DNA of 64,000 nucleotides from Paragorgia papillata (taxonomy: Eukaryota; Cnidaria; Anthozoa; Scleralcyonacea; Coralliidae): assembly GCA_035771165.1 (NCBI GenBank), contig JAWNZC010000338.1, positions 1,798,001-1,862,000 of the forward strand, read 5' to 3'. Below, in pieces: positions 35,060 through 45,547 of the stretch; position 1 is the stretch's first letter; the number at the start of each line of letters is the position of its first letter. The notes under the pieces were generated by a model. The model was not told where the DNA came from. It saw only the letters and a list, made by a program, of their open reading frames with translations, and made no database searches. The position numbers were made by a program, and so were the translations under genes.

Positions 35060-36480
35060 CTATTTACAGTGTGATATTAGGTATCGTGTTTCATGTCTGC
35101 ACTTGGTGAATAGTTCGGATCGTTTGTTCAATAGTGAATTGTTCTTGTTTTTCATAATTGTCAGTTTTGCCTCGAGGCAAAGGTTGCACCTTCTGGAACC
35201 AGCTTTGTAGGCAGGAACATTCTTAAGTAGCGACCATATGATGGAAAATGGTTTCTTTGCTGCTTTCAATTTCCATACGTGTTTAGACAGTTCCGTTTCC
35301 GTTGAGTATTTTTTGTTAGCGAATGATTTGGCGTGGTTTCTATATCTCGTTTTGAAGTCGTCGGCGGTAACTCCAATGTACTTTGCTGGTTCGTTGTTGT
35401 CTGTCGAAACTTCGGCTTGGTATACTACACTTTTTGTAAGGCATTTACCTTCGGTCGGGCATTTGTCGGGTTGTCTGCAGTTGCACTGTCGCGTGTCGTC
35501 TGTGTTGTTTGTGTTCGTATGTCTCGTGTGTTTGATTAGTATTTTCCTGTTGTGTCTGTTTATGAATGAGTTCATGTTGTCAAGGCAGCTGTAGCTAATT
35601 CGTACGTTGTGTCGGTTGAAGATTTTGTGTAGTTTGTTAGAAGGTGGAAAGTGTTTGTCAATCAGTTGAAGGAACCGTTGTCCGATGTTTGATTTTACGT
35701 TCTTGCTGTAAGGGGGGTTGTACCATATAGTGTTGCGTTGTCTGTTTCGTCTTTGTGTTCGGTTGCTGTCACTGTTGTTTTCGTCACTTGTGGGTTGTTC
35801 GTAGGTTAGAGTTGCGTCAAAGTTGCTTTGTCTTAAAGCGTCGTTGTACAGTTGGGATGAAGCGTCAAATGTTTGTTTGTTACATGAGAGTTTGTTGATG
35901 CGTTTGTTAATGGATGAAGGTAGTTGGTTTACGATAGCGGGTGGGTGGTTAGATAGGCGATTGATGTAGAGGGGGTCGTCGTTTGGTTTTCTGTACGGTT
36001 TGTATGTGCCGTCAGTCAAGTCAAATGTTACGTCTAAGAAGTTCACCCGCCTCAGGTTTGCCGTAGCTGTGATCTTCAGCCCGAAGTTGTTGAAGGTTTC
36101 GATCAGCTGTTTTCTGGCTTTGTCGGCTAATCTGCCTGATGTTGTTTTGATGGCAGCTAGGCCGTCATCGCGGTAGAGGCCGATGTTCTCGAAGCGTTCT
36201 TCCAGCGCGTTCAGGATGAATAGGCCGACAAGCTCGCTGATCTCGGCGCCGTCGTAACTTCCCATGGTTACATCAAATGCGTCGGTGGCGTTTCTTTTTG
36301 TCCATGTTTGGTTGTTGTTGAACAGGAGAGATTGTCTGGCGTGTTTAATGATTTTGATGTCGTAGTCGGTGATGTCGGTATGTTGTTTGGCCCAGTTGAT
36401 AGCGTCGTCGAGTAGGTGTTCTGAGATTGATGGGTAGAATTCTGTGATGTCGAAGTTCAGGAATGTGTATTTGTCCTTGT
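35060..36480 (-). pseudogene. Penelope-like RT/GIY-YIG protein, left copy, 5'-truncated
   Basis: The minus-strand frame is open from 36532 to 35060 and is identical to the right copy from the KYTFLNFDITEFYPSI motif to the C-terminus, apart from one Leu-to-Phe change. It includes the RT YRDD motif, the Cys-rich CNCR...CP...C motif and the GIY-YIG nuclease. It lacks the RT N-terminal blocks, since the 304-bp spacer holds them only once. The apparent first ~18 codons (MFFSSLLMFF...) are antisense spacer and not a true N-terminus. Confidence 0.85.
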
Positions 36481-38204
36481 TGAAGACAGAAGACAACACC
36501 GCAAAGAACATCAACAACGAACTGAAGAACATCGCTACTCATTTAAATATCGCAAACCGCATTGAACCTATGGCACAAACACCGGCATTCATCTCTCTCA
36601 AAGACCATAAGGAGAACTTTGACAACAACCCTCAATGCCGCCTTATTAATCCCGCCAAGAGTAATCTCGGCAAGGTTAGTAAGGCGATACTCGACCGAAT
36701 AAACAGCAACATCCGCGAGCAGACTCACAGTAATCAATGGCGCAACACCGACGATTCCATTGAGTGGTTCAAAGCGATTAACCACAAGGAGAAATACACA
36801 TTCCTGAACTTCGACATCACAGAATTCTACCCATCAATCTCAGAACACCTACTCGACGACGCTATCAACTGGGCCAAACAACATACCGACATCACCGACT
36901 ACGACATCAAAATCATTAAACACGCCAGACAATCTCTCCTGTTCAACAACAACCAAACATGGACAAAAAGAAACGCCACCGACGCATTTGATGTAACCAT
37001 GGGAAGTTACGACGGCGCCGAGATCAGCGAGCTTGTCGGCCTATTCATCCTGAACGCGCTGGAAGAACGCTTCGAGAACATCGGCCTCTACCGCGATGAC
37101 GGCCTAGCTGCCATCAAAACAACATCAGGCAGATTAGCCGACAAAGCCAGAAAACAGCTGATCGAAACCTTCAACAACTTCGGGCTGAAGATCACAGCTA
37201 CGGCAAACCTGAGGCGGGTGAACTTCTTAGACGTAACACTTGACTTGACTGACGGCACATACAAACCGTACAGAAAACCGAACGACGACCCCCTCTACAT
37301 CAATCGCCTATCTAACCACCCACCCGCTATCGTAAACCAACTACCTTCATCCATTAACAAACGCATCAACAAACTCTCATGTAATAAACAAACATTTGAC
37401 GCTTCATCCCAACTGTACAACGACGCTTTAAGACAAAGCAACTTTGACGCAACTCTAACCTACGAACAACCCACAAGTGACGAAAACAACAGTGACAGCA
37501 ACCGAACACAAAGACGAAACAGACAACGCAACACTATATGGTACAACCCCCCTTACAGCAAGAACGTAAAATCAAACATCGGACAACGGTTCCTTCAACT
37601 GATTGACAAACACTTTCCACCTTCTAACAAACTACACAAAATCTTCAACCGACACAACGTACGAATTAGCTACAGCTGCCTTGACAACATGAACTCATTC
37701 ATAAACAGACACAACAGGAAAATACTAATCAAACACACGAGACATACGAACACAAACAACACAGACGACACGCGACAGTGCAACTGCAGACAACCCGACA
37801 AATGCCCGACCGAAGGTAAATGCCTTACAAAAAGTGTAGTATACCAAGCCGAAGTTTCGACAGACAACAACGAACCAGCAAAGTACATTGGAGTTACCGC
37901 CGACGACTTCAAAACGAGATATAGAAACCACGCCAAATCATTCGCTAACAAAAAATACTCAACGGAAACGGAACTGTCTAAACACGTATGGAAATTGAAA
38001 GCAGCAAAGAAACCATTTTCCATCATATGGTCGCTACTTAAGAATGTTCCTGCCTACAAAGCTGGTTCCAGAAGGTGCAACCTTTGCCTCGAGGCAAAAC
38101 TGACAATTATGAAAAACAAGAACAATTCACTATTGAACAAACGATCCGAACTATTCACCAAGTGCAGACATGAAACACGATACCTAATATCACACTGTAA
38201 ATAG
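36444..38204 (+). CDS. Penelope-like element reverse transcriptase with GIY-YIG endonuclease
   Basis: Open frame of 586 codons; native element coding begins near 36483, because the first ~13 residues read antisense through the left arm. In order: FISLKDHKENF (49-59) and CRLINPAKSNLGKVSK (65-80), N-terminal RT blocks; FDITEFYPSI (123-132) with catalytic Asp124; FDVTMGSYDGAE (182-193); YRDD (216-219), the catalytic pair; FLDVTLDL (261-268); YRKPNDDPLYIN (276-287). Then a Cys cluster CNCR/KC/KC (446-460), as found before PLE nucleases, and the GIY-YIG fold: VYQAEV, KYIG (480-483), FKTRYRNH (489-496) and TELSKHVW (509-516) with the putative catalytic Glu510. PLEs reverse-transcribe at a nicked target and use this nuclease for the nick. 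No stop or frameshift from RT to end, but the 5' part of the ORF is missing, so autonomous activity is unlikely. Confidence 0.9.
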   Translation: MMSKFRNVYLSLLKTEDNTAKNINNELKNIATHLNIANRIEPMAQTPAFISLKDHKENFDNNPQCRLINPAKSNLGKVSKAILDRINSNIREQTHSNQWRNTDDSIEWFKAINHKEKYTFLNFDITEFYPSISEHLLDDAINWAKQHTDITDYDIKIIKHARQSLLFNNNQTWTKRNATDAFDVTMGSYDGAEISELVGLFILNALEERFENIGLYRDDGLAAIKTTSGRLADKARKQLIETFNNFGLKITATANLRRVNFLDVTLDLTDGTYKPYRKPNDDPLYINRLSNHPPAIVNQLPSSINKRINKLSCNKQTFDASSQLYNDALRQSNFDATLTYEQPTSDENNSDSNRTQRRNRQRNTIWYNPPYSKNVKSNIGQRFLQLIDKHFPPSNKLHKIFNRHNVRISYSCLDNMNSFINRHNRKILIKHTRHTNTNNTDDTRQCNCRQPDKCPTEGKCLTKSVVYQAEVSTDNNEPAKYIGVTADDFKTRYRNHAKSFANKKYSTETELSKHVWKLKAAKKPFSIIWSLLKNVPAYKAGSRRCNLCLEAKLTIMKNKNNSLLNKRSELFTKCRHETRYLISHCK

Positions 38205-38228
38205 AGAGTAGCTTCACCAGATCTGTCA

Positions 38229-38274
38229 GTTGCCTGACGATCGCTTTACTGCGTGAAACTCCGAGTAGCACAAC
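38229..38274 (+). ncRNA. Type I hammerhead ribozyme of the right PLE copy
   Basis: GTTGC (38229-38233) forms the 5' stem I strand; CTGACGA is at 38234-38240; stem II CGC/GCG with loop TTTACT (38242-38253); GAAA at 38255-38258; stem III CTC-C-GAG (38259-38265); TA at 38266-38267 with cleavage expected after 38267; GCACAAC (38268-38274) closes stem I (GUUG/CAAC plus C-G) leaving a CA bulge. It begins 25 bp after the PLE stop codon. Short stem III and location match published PLE hammerheads. Confidence 0.8.
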
Positions 38275-38304
38275 AAGTCTACCGAATAAATAAATATATA
38301 TATA

Positions 38305-38361
<57 letters not shown>

Positions 38362-38961
38362 TGTGTGTGTGTGTCGGAGAGAAACGCTAGCACTCAAGAT
38401 AATCAAAGCACAAAATAGGTACAAATTAATTATTTATGTATTGGTATCCTTTTCTTAAACAAAAGTATTAAATACACAATAGGGTAACATAGATTCAGAC
38501 CAATTGCAACTGTTTACAAAAAAAACCTGATAAGTAATATTAATTCTACAAATGTTTTAGTTTTTAGTAAAACACTTTCGTATTAATATAAAAAATAGTA
38601 ATGATAAAGTAACACAGATAGTATATAGTCTATCGAATATCTAATTATTCATATTAAAGCAAATTTATAATAAGCATTTATAATAAGCATATTTTATTGC
38701 GCAATAGCTTCTTTTGGTCTACGTATAAATGCCAACATAATATTGGCTTACATTCTATAAACTGAAACAACTGAGCAACCAGTAACACGTAAGATTACTA
38801 AAGATTAAAGTACATAATGACATCTGTATTCAAAATTGTTGACATTCAATGAACGATTTTCCTGTGAAAATTAAATGTAGTGTGGCTGATATTGTAATTG
38901 TAAATATAGTAGTTATAGAGTAAGTTGTTAAATTGGGAATTCAGTCGAATACAAACGACAG

Positions 38962-39958
38962 TATATATTTAACAATTAGGCAACGAGCCCGAGTTTTCTA
39001 TTTAACAATTAGTCACCGAAGTCGAGGTGATTATCGGTGAATATTTCCCGAGCCGCGAACCGGCGAGGTAAATACACCGATAGTCACCGAGACTGAGGTG
39101 ACTAATTGTTTTAGTATAATTTCAGAGGTTGATAAAAAACCAATAACGATGAAACAAAAACTTTGAAAAAACTGCTTTCATTTTAACAGTGGTGATTCTG
39201 TTTATTCACAGACGATGTTAGCAAGCCACAGTCTTTGTCGGTAAATAATTTCAAAAAAAGAGTAAACAACATCCTACTTTGGAACTGAACTTGTACATAC
39301 ATTCAATTATATGCTAAAAAGGCTTTTATTCTGCTGTTTTGACTTCTGTATTACGGCTTAGTTTTTGCACTTAATTCATGTTCTTCACTCATGACGACGA
39401 AGTTTTCGAAAACATCGCTACGACCAAAACCTAGCCAAAACATACAAAAATACGAAGAATTATAGAAAACATACTTCCTTACCTTTATAAAGTTTTGTTT
39501 TTATAATATTTGATATGTACAACATCTCAGTGATAAATGTTTTCAGTATGATGCTCTTTTATTTGTCTCAAAAGCTACAGACCCCAATTTGAAAAAAACA
39601 AACAACAGTTCAATGAATCAACAAATTCTAAAATCTCATTCTTCAAGATGACAACTCCGAGGGGGAGACTGAAACGAGTAAAGTCAGTGCAGTCTTGAAT
39701 AAGTACGAGTCTCTTTTCCAAAACTACTTTTGAAGAGCAATTTCTTGTGATGCAATAGTCACCGCGCTAGGCCGTGACTATTACATCAGATTCACCTCCG
39801 GGCGGACCAATCAGAAATCTGAAAATCCTCTTCCACTATGAAATTAAAGAGCGAATAGTCCGAACGAGGCGAAGCCGAGTTGACTATCGCTCGAGGCGAA
39901 GCCGAGTTGACTATCGCTCATAGAAAAGAAGGGCGAGTTGTCTAATTGTTTTAGTATA
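38962..39958. mobile_element. ~1-kb AACAATTA-terminal element, copy C
   Basis: TATATTTAACAATTAGGCAAC (first bases, 38962 onward) mirrors GTTGTCTAATTGTTTTAGTATA (ending 39958). Inside the left end is a second, complete palindrome, AACAATTAGTCACCGAAG to GGTGACTAATTGTT (38998-39111), and inside the right end are repeated CGAGGCGAAGCCGAGTTGAC blocks. The interior (39270-39800) is shared with 6.0-6.4 kb. No transposase frame is seen. Confidence 0.65.
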
Positions 39959-40429
39959 AATTTACCAACAAAAGTTAAATAAATTCTCGACCATAACAAA
40001 TTCTTACAAATGTTCAACAGTCATTTCGGACATTTCCTTGGCCCGTACAGTAACTGATGGAAAAGTAAAGTTTCTTGCATAATTTAGCATGGATTTTCAT
40101 GTACAATATTGAAACAATATATATCCACTCATTTGATTTGTAAAAGTGACAAAAAGTTGAAAGAAACATTCAATTTAGCATATAGTTTACATCATGAAAT
40201 CTTGTCAACAGCAAGCGTAATTTTGAAATGTGTTTTGTTTGCAGTTATTTCGTTTTAAACGAACACAGATAAACAATTTAACGATCTTACAATTAATAAT
40301 TTCCATTTTGTAGCCGTTTTTGTTTTCTGTAGAAAGTATTGCTTCGCCTAAATGTTCAATGTCTTCTTTCATTTGCCCATTCCGTTATAATTTCGGCGCC
40401 ATTGTAGCTTAACAGAACAACAGCTGGCT

Positions 40430-40790
40430 CTAATGATCATTGTTCATTCCACACAGCCAAAAATAGCACAGGTTGTTGCAACAATGATGGCTGAACAGTA
40501 CTGTAACAAGGCGGCTATCATGCGTAAACAGCACTGTTGAACCAACAGTATTGTTCATCATTGTTCCAACAGCTTTGTTCAGCAATGATGAAGCAACAGT
40601 AGCTGTTCATGGCTGTTGGAACAGGAGAGAACAACACTGTTAGAACAGCATTGTTCACCATCGTTATAACATGGCTGTTCAGCACTGTTACTACATCATG
40701 CCATAACAACCTGTTGTATCGTGCATGAACAACACTGTTGGATTCACCTGGTTGTTCAATGTTGTTTCAACAGGCGTGAACAGTGTTGTT
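40430..40790. repeat. Palindromic minisatellite, left cluster
   Basis: Degenerate ~25-35-bp units contain AACAGCACTGTTG, AACAGTATTGTTC, AACAGCTTTGTTC, AACAGCATTGTTC and similar. Each is self-complementary around its centre, so the whole tract can form many hairpins. Confidence 0.75.
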
Positions 40791-41296
40791 GGATAAAAAT
40801 AGCGTATGAAGTATGCACACGCGATTTTCTCGCGGTTATTTTGGCGAATCAATTCGTCAGCGATAAAGGAAAGGGGAAAGTGAACGCTTTTAATATCTGG
40901 CATGGAAAAACGAACAGAAGAGAGCCGAATTCTCAATTAATTACTCAAAACTTCACGTCTTTTCAAAAATATAATAGTTCACTGTTAATTTCAAGTTGTG
41001 ACATCTTTCTGCAAGTGTTTTTGTCGCTGAAAATACGTACCAAAACCATTGAACTATAAGAAGACTGGAACGATAACTCAGTGGGGGGGATTTTGAAGCC
41101 AGTGCCAGTCCCTTTTCAGGTAGCTCCCGTACTTCAAGTTACTTAATTCATCCTGCCATATATTTTGTTCGGGACGATAAAAAATTACTCCAAAACAACG
41201 GATTGAAATACATTGTTTTATACGTATGTTTTTAGAAATAGCATTGGCTTCAATTTGATGTATAGTATAAGTTTCCTCGTTATTTTAAACTTTTTA

Positions 41297-41668
41297 AAAT
41301 GTAGGAAATGTTCGACCATATTTCGCTGGGAAATAACACTAAGAAACTTGTTGTAGTTTTTCTGAGTTTTGAGCTGAAATGCTTAACGGTGAACGTTGGG
41401 ATATATATGAAACTGAAGCTATTGAAAAATGCCATTTGGTATAGAACCTACGGCAAACAAAATGGCAGTTGTTTTTATATTTTTTAATTATTTCCCTTTT
41501 AGCTAAAGTCTTGAAGTTTCTATACCAAATGGCATTTTTCAATAGCTTCAGTTTCATATATAACCCAACGTTCAGCGTTAAGTATTTCAGCTCAAACCTC
41601 AGAAAAACTACACAAAGTTTCTTAGTGTTATTTCCCAGCGAAATATGGTCGAACATTTCCTACATTTT
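41297..41668. repeat. Foldback element with ~155-bp arms
   Basis: AAATGTAGGAAATGTTCGAC at the left and its complement at the right start arms that stay paired through GGGAAATAACACTAAGAAAC, GAGCTGAAATGC and AATGCCATTTGGTATAG. A ~60-bp spacer holds AAACAAAATGGCAG. The 105-aa and 80-aa frames are its two strands. Confidence 0.8.
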
Positions 41669-43999
41669 AAATACGATAGTTTTTAAATACGAAGAAACAC
41701 AAAGATTGTAAAGAGGTTAATAAAAGGTGAAATCAAAGATGGACTGCTCCACAAAAAGTTATGGTGTCAGCAGCAAGGAAGTATTTTTTTTACTTTTTCT
41801 ATTCAAAGACAAAGTGGTTTTCTTTTCAACTAAATAAAGGTGAGTGTGAACTATCCAAATAAATATATTTAATACTGTAGTAAGAAATATATTAATAGTA
41901 GAAAATAAGTTTCTTCTGACAAATTTTGGCACCCTTCTCATTGACTAACTCCACATAATTTTTAACAACTATGATTTCTATTCCTATTTAATATTTTTTA
42001 CCTGATTATGAGCTGCAATCATCAGAGGATTATAGCTTCAAGCTCATGCATAGCTGACCATATTAACAAGTGGCCCCCATAATAATTTCACTTGTTGGGT
42101 TTTTGGACCACCTTCATTAATAGACCACATTTTTGTCATTTTTGTCAAGAATTAGAGCAGGGTATATTAATTGTTGCAATGCCTTTTCACATGATGTATT
42201 ATTAAAAATGTTTCCTTGGCAAACCATGCCATACAATAATGTTCAGTCCAGCCATTTTTGTATGAGGTGTGGAAGATTATTTATATTCAATTTGGAAGAA
42301 AATCAGCCATTCTAAAGGAGATTAATAGTTGTTCAACCTATTGGGAGGCAGGATGCATGTGTGTGTGTTTTTGTTTTTTTTCCATTTTATTGCATTGCAT
42401 TTCATATAATGCAAGAAACAAATATGGATCAGGCCCAAGGTTAGATGCATGCATAGAGGAGGTGGGGGGGGGGGGGGGGGGGGGGTGTGTGCATGGAGAA
42501 CTTCCAAAAGCATTTTTTATAACATTGCATGTTAGAAATTCACAAATCACAATACAGTATTAAATATTTAAAACCATTTACACATCACTATTAAAATAGC
42601 TAATTTCAAAGCTTTACACAGTACATTACTCTAATTTAAGGTCTTTTTATTTACAGGGAATATCACATCAGATAGCCAAGAAATTTAGGACTAGCTAGCA
42701 TGCTCCAGGATGCTCATCTGTACCTGTAGCCATTTGGACTCATCTTTCAGTTGGTATAATAACATTCCTTTAATATCAGTGTACATAATAATTGTAAGAG
42801 AATTGAAATTAAACTTCTCTTGCAGCCATTATGAAAAATATTGATGAGAGGAGCTTGGTTGAGTCAACTCATGTAAACAGCCCCAAAGATTTCCCTTTAG
42901 ATGTGCCAAATGACTGCAAAATTTCTGTTAAAAATACAATAAGCATTTAGCAAAAAATGCATCAAAAATATATGAATACACTGCACAACAGCATGATGCA
43001 GTGTTGCAAGGGAAATATTTTGGTTTTTACAGGAAATGTTTCAGGAAAAAGACAAGAAAAGAATGAAATATTTAGCTTTGTCAACCAACATTCATTGCAC
43101 TAAGGCAGAAAAACCCCAACCAGGTTTCAAGAAGTAAATGTGTTCTCTGTTTTCTCTTTCTTTAAAGTATACAGCACATTGGCTTGATTAACAGATATGT
43201 AATGGCAACAACTGATGCTATTGTAAGTATATGTGAGTAAATGCATGAAAAAATAAGACCTTAATTAATTGGCAATTTAATTAAACAGGTTTAATTTATT
43301 AGAAACTAACTACCATGTTTGATATTTGTCTTAATTTTCTTTTTTATATAGCTTAATGGCACTTTGGCTTAACAAGAAGCTAGGATAATAGGAGCTACAT
43401 GTAAGTATTTTGCTTTATAGCACTGGCTTCACATGGAGATAATTCATGGCTGTTAGCAATTTATAACTATAAAAAACTGATATTTGTTTTTCTTCATTAC
43501 TGAGTTCACTTTGTTAATTTCAGTTTTGCCAGACAAGAAGAAATATATTAATTAGTAGAAGAATTTGCTTATAAAGCATTCAACATATGTGGCTGAAAAA
43601 TAAAATAAAAACCGCCATTTGTTTACGAATCACGAGTTCCAGGCACTAATCAAATGTGTTTCTTTTTCTATTTTAGTAGTTTGGAAGAGAATTTCAAAAC
43701 TGCGACCTGGAGATCAACTCATAGACAGAGTAGTTTGGCCATGAGAAACGTGGGTTTTGAATATTAAAGACTATTGCAACTTGCAAGCAAATATATTGCA
43801 TCCTAACATTTTTTACTTCGGGTTTTTGTTTTTATACATATAACAGAACATATATCTTTTTTCATTGTTCTAAAACACATGATATGTACGTTTAAACAGA
43901 ATAAAGTTTTTCCATACCTGTTGTTTCAGTCGCAGAGTTTTATTTGTCTCCATCTCGAACCCGTTTCTTCTGTATTGTGTCGAGTTTTTCGATAGCTTG
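41669..43999. other. No coding gene; possible spliced non-coding remnant
   Basis: Several good acceptor-like sites occur (TTATTTACAG at 42648-42657, CTCTTGCAG at about 42825, TTTATATAG at about 43352, TTCTATTTTAG at about 43677) and AATAAA at 43901, but no frame links them. A long G run sits at 42464-42488. It may be a decayed gene or a lncRNA; nothing firmer is supported. Confidence 0.35.
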
Positions 44000-44007
44000 C
44001 GATTTGC

Positions 44008-44090
44008 TAGTCTCCTTCGCAGCCGTCTTCCTGCCTAAAAATAGGATCGAAGAATAGGATCGCCATAAGAACGGCTGCGAAGGAGACCAG
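44008..44090. repeat. Hairpin with 20-bp arms
   Basis: CTAGTCTCCTTCGCAGCCGT is mirrored by ACGGCTGCGAAGGAGACCAG (one mismatch). The loop has two AATAGGATCG copies. Confidence 0.75.
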
Positions 44091-44179
44091 CTCTTTGCTC
44101 GTTATCGAAGGCTCGAAGCAACCGGGGTAAATTTTCGTACCGGAGTTTTTTACGTCCAGGAAAACATCCATGATACAGT

Positions 44180-44400
44180 CTGTTACAACAACATTGTTCA
44201 CGTCTGTTGGCACAGTAAAAACAGGATTGTTATCAGGCATGATAAACACTGTTAGAACAGCATTGTTCACGCCTGTTGATTCATCATCCGTGAACATTGT
44301 CGTTCGAACAGGCATGAACAGCACTTTTCACAGGGTGCAGCACAGCATTGTTCACAGCTGTTCCGAACAACACTCTTCACGCCTGTTGACAACTTGCAAC
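44180..44400. repeat. Palindromic minisatellite, right cluster
   Basis: Units such as AACAGCATTGTTCACGCCTG and AACAGGCATGAACAGC repeat here, the same family as at 40.43-40.79 kb. Open frames on both strands come from the repeat. Confidence 0.75.
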
Positions 44401-45180
44401 AGGCTGTGCGTTTTTACGCGTGTATCATGATCACGCGTAAAAACCACTGACACAGAATAAAGAACTGAGCAGAAGGGCCACGCGGGTCGGAACCTTTGAA
44501 GTTTTTGTCCCCGCGCTGTTACTGAAAATCACTTCCGGAAAATCTCGCAGCCAGTAAACCTCAGCTAGGTCAACAAGGAGTGCAATGGCGAAATACGGAG
44601 TTGGATCACTAAAATCGATATATTTCAAAAACTTGTCGCTCAATTTTTACGCTACGACCATTAATAAAAGAGGAAAGGTAGATGACAATATTTCTGCCAT
44701 TTAGAAGGTATGGGAAACATTTGAAGGTGAAAATTTAGGGATTAAAACGAACTCGAACCGCCATTGTGTGAAGCTATTTAAAGCATTACCGTCTACTTTA
44801 AACTTGCATTTGCAAGCAAAAATAAGAGCAGACTATCTTTGAAAACAGTTTAAACGTTAAATATAAAGATTAAACTGCACTTATTTCCTGTTATTTCTTG
44901 AATGGGTGAGTAATTTTGAAGAACGAAGCAATTCTATTAGTTGACGTTTTACAAGTAATACTTGAAAATAAGGCCAGCTGTTGTTTTATTTCATAGGGAT
45001 GCAACAACATATATTTTTTCATAACTCATGTTTAAATTACTGCTTGGAGTCACCACCTTTGAGTATGCTGTCATGTTGTTTGACATCAGTGTAATGTATG
45101 TTTTAATAACCAATTCTGCAGTTAAAAAACTGAATTACAATGGATTTACAAAGAATTGAATATACAAAATTTCTATTAGA

Positions 45181-45182
<2 letters not shown>

Positions 45183-45243
<61 letters not shown>

Positions 45244-45420
45244 TATATATACTATAAGTGGGCTTACCTCAAAATGTTGATGGTCGCTACTGTCAGTTTC
45301 ACGCTGAGTCAGTTTCACACCTGAAGATCGCCCAGCGTGAAACTGACAGTAGCGACCATCAACACTGATTTTGAGGTAAGCCCACTTATAGTATATATTC
45401 GCTCTATCTTTACGGTATTG
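45183..45420. repeat. (TA)n plus hammerhead-type palindrome
   Basis: The long TA run is followed by GTGGGCTTACCTCAAAATG, the - strand module, and then the + strand module ending GAGGTAAGCCCACTTATAG and TATATTCGCTCTATC. It is nearly the same as the 9.24-9.42 kb cluster. An extra GTCAGTTTCAC is duplicated at the centre. Confidence 0.75.
45321..45357 (+). ncRNA. Hammerhead core with broken stem I
   Basis: CTGAAGA (45321-45327), stem II CGC/GCG, GAAA (45339-45342), CTG-A-CAG (45343-45349), TA and GCGACC are all intact, identical to 9341-9377. The preceding bases (TTTCACAC) cannot pair with GCGACC, so this copy should be inactive. Confidence 0.6.
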
Positions 45421-45460
45421 AGCCCTTTTCGAGATTTCGCGAACAACACTTTGTTTGTTT

Positions 45461-45461
45461 G

Positions 45462-45546
<85 letters not shown>
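45461..45546. repeat. (AAC)n microsatellite
   Basis: About 28 AAC units in a row directly follow the TTTGTTTGTTTG end of the PLE-type repeat, the position occupied by (TA)n at 9.48 kb. Confidence 0.95.

Positions 45547-45547
<1 letters not shown>

Larger units (their letters stand above)
34406..38867. repeat. Giant palindrome, ~2.07-kb arms and 304-bp spacer
   Basis: The left arm 34406-36480 and right arm 36785-38867 are near-identical inverted copies. From the outside in, each arm has ~0.5 kb of unit-4 flank, a (CA)n(TA)n tract, the PLE 3' UTR with hammerhead, and most of the PLE coding region. The flank carries unit-4-specific bases (CAGTTGCAATTGG), so the duplication happened after the PLE had entered paralogue Y. 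Known differences are few: one Phe/Leu codon, one base in ribozyme stem I, one base at the inner edge and TA-tract length. The right arm ends abruptly at CCTGTGA and unrelated DNA follows. Confidence 0.9.
40400..44445. mobile_element. Putative 4-kb element with minisatellite ends
   Basis: Both ends carry clusters of CTGTTCA/TGAACAG-type units in which almost every unit is an AACANNGTTGTTC-like half palindrome: 40430-40790 on the left and 44180-44400 on the right. Outside them, GCACAGGTTGTTGCAAC (about 40469) faces GTTGCAACAGGCTGTGCG inverted at about 44393. A perfect hairpin, GTTTTTACGCGTG with CACGCGTAAAAAC, sits at 44409-44443. The exact ends and any target duplication are not visible. No long transposase frame exists inside. 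Confidence 0.4.

Noticed and set aside
35238..38026. 118-aa and 68-aa frames opposite the PLE gene, with apparent membrane segments
   Set aside because: They are antisense shadows of the GIY-YIG coding sequence, present twice because of the palindrome.
41990..42030. CTGATGATTGCAGCTC on the minus strand as a further hammerhead
   Set aside because: No GAAA follows the short GATT/AATC stem, so the second catalytic box is missing.
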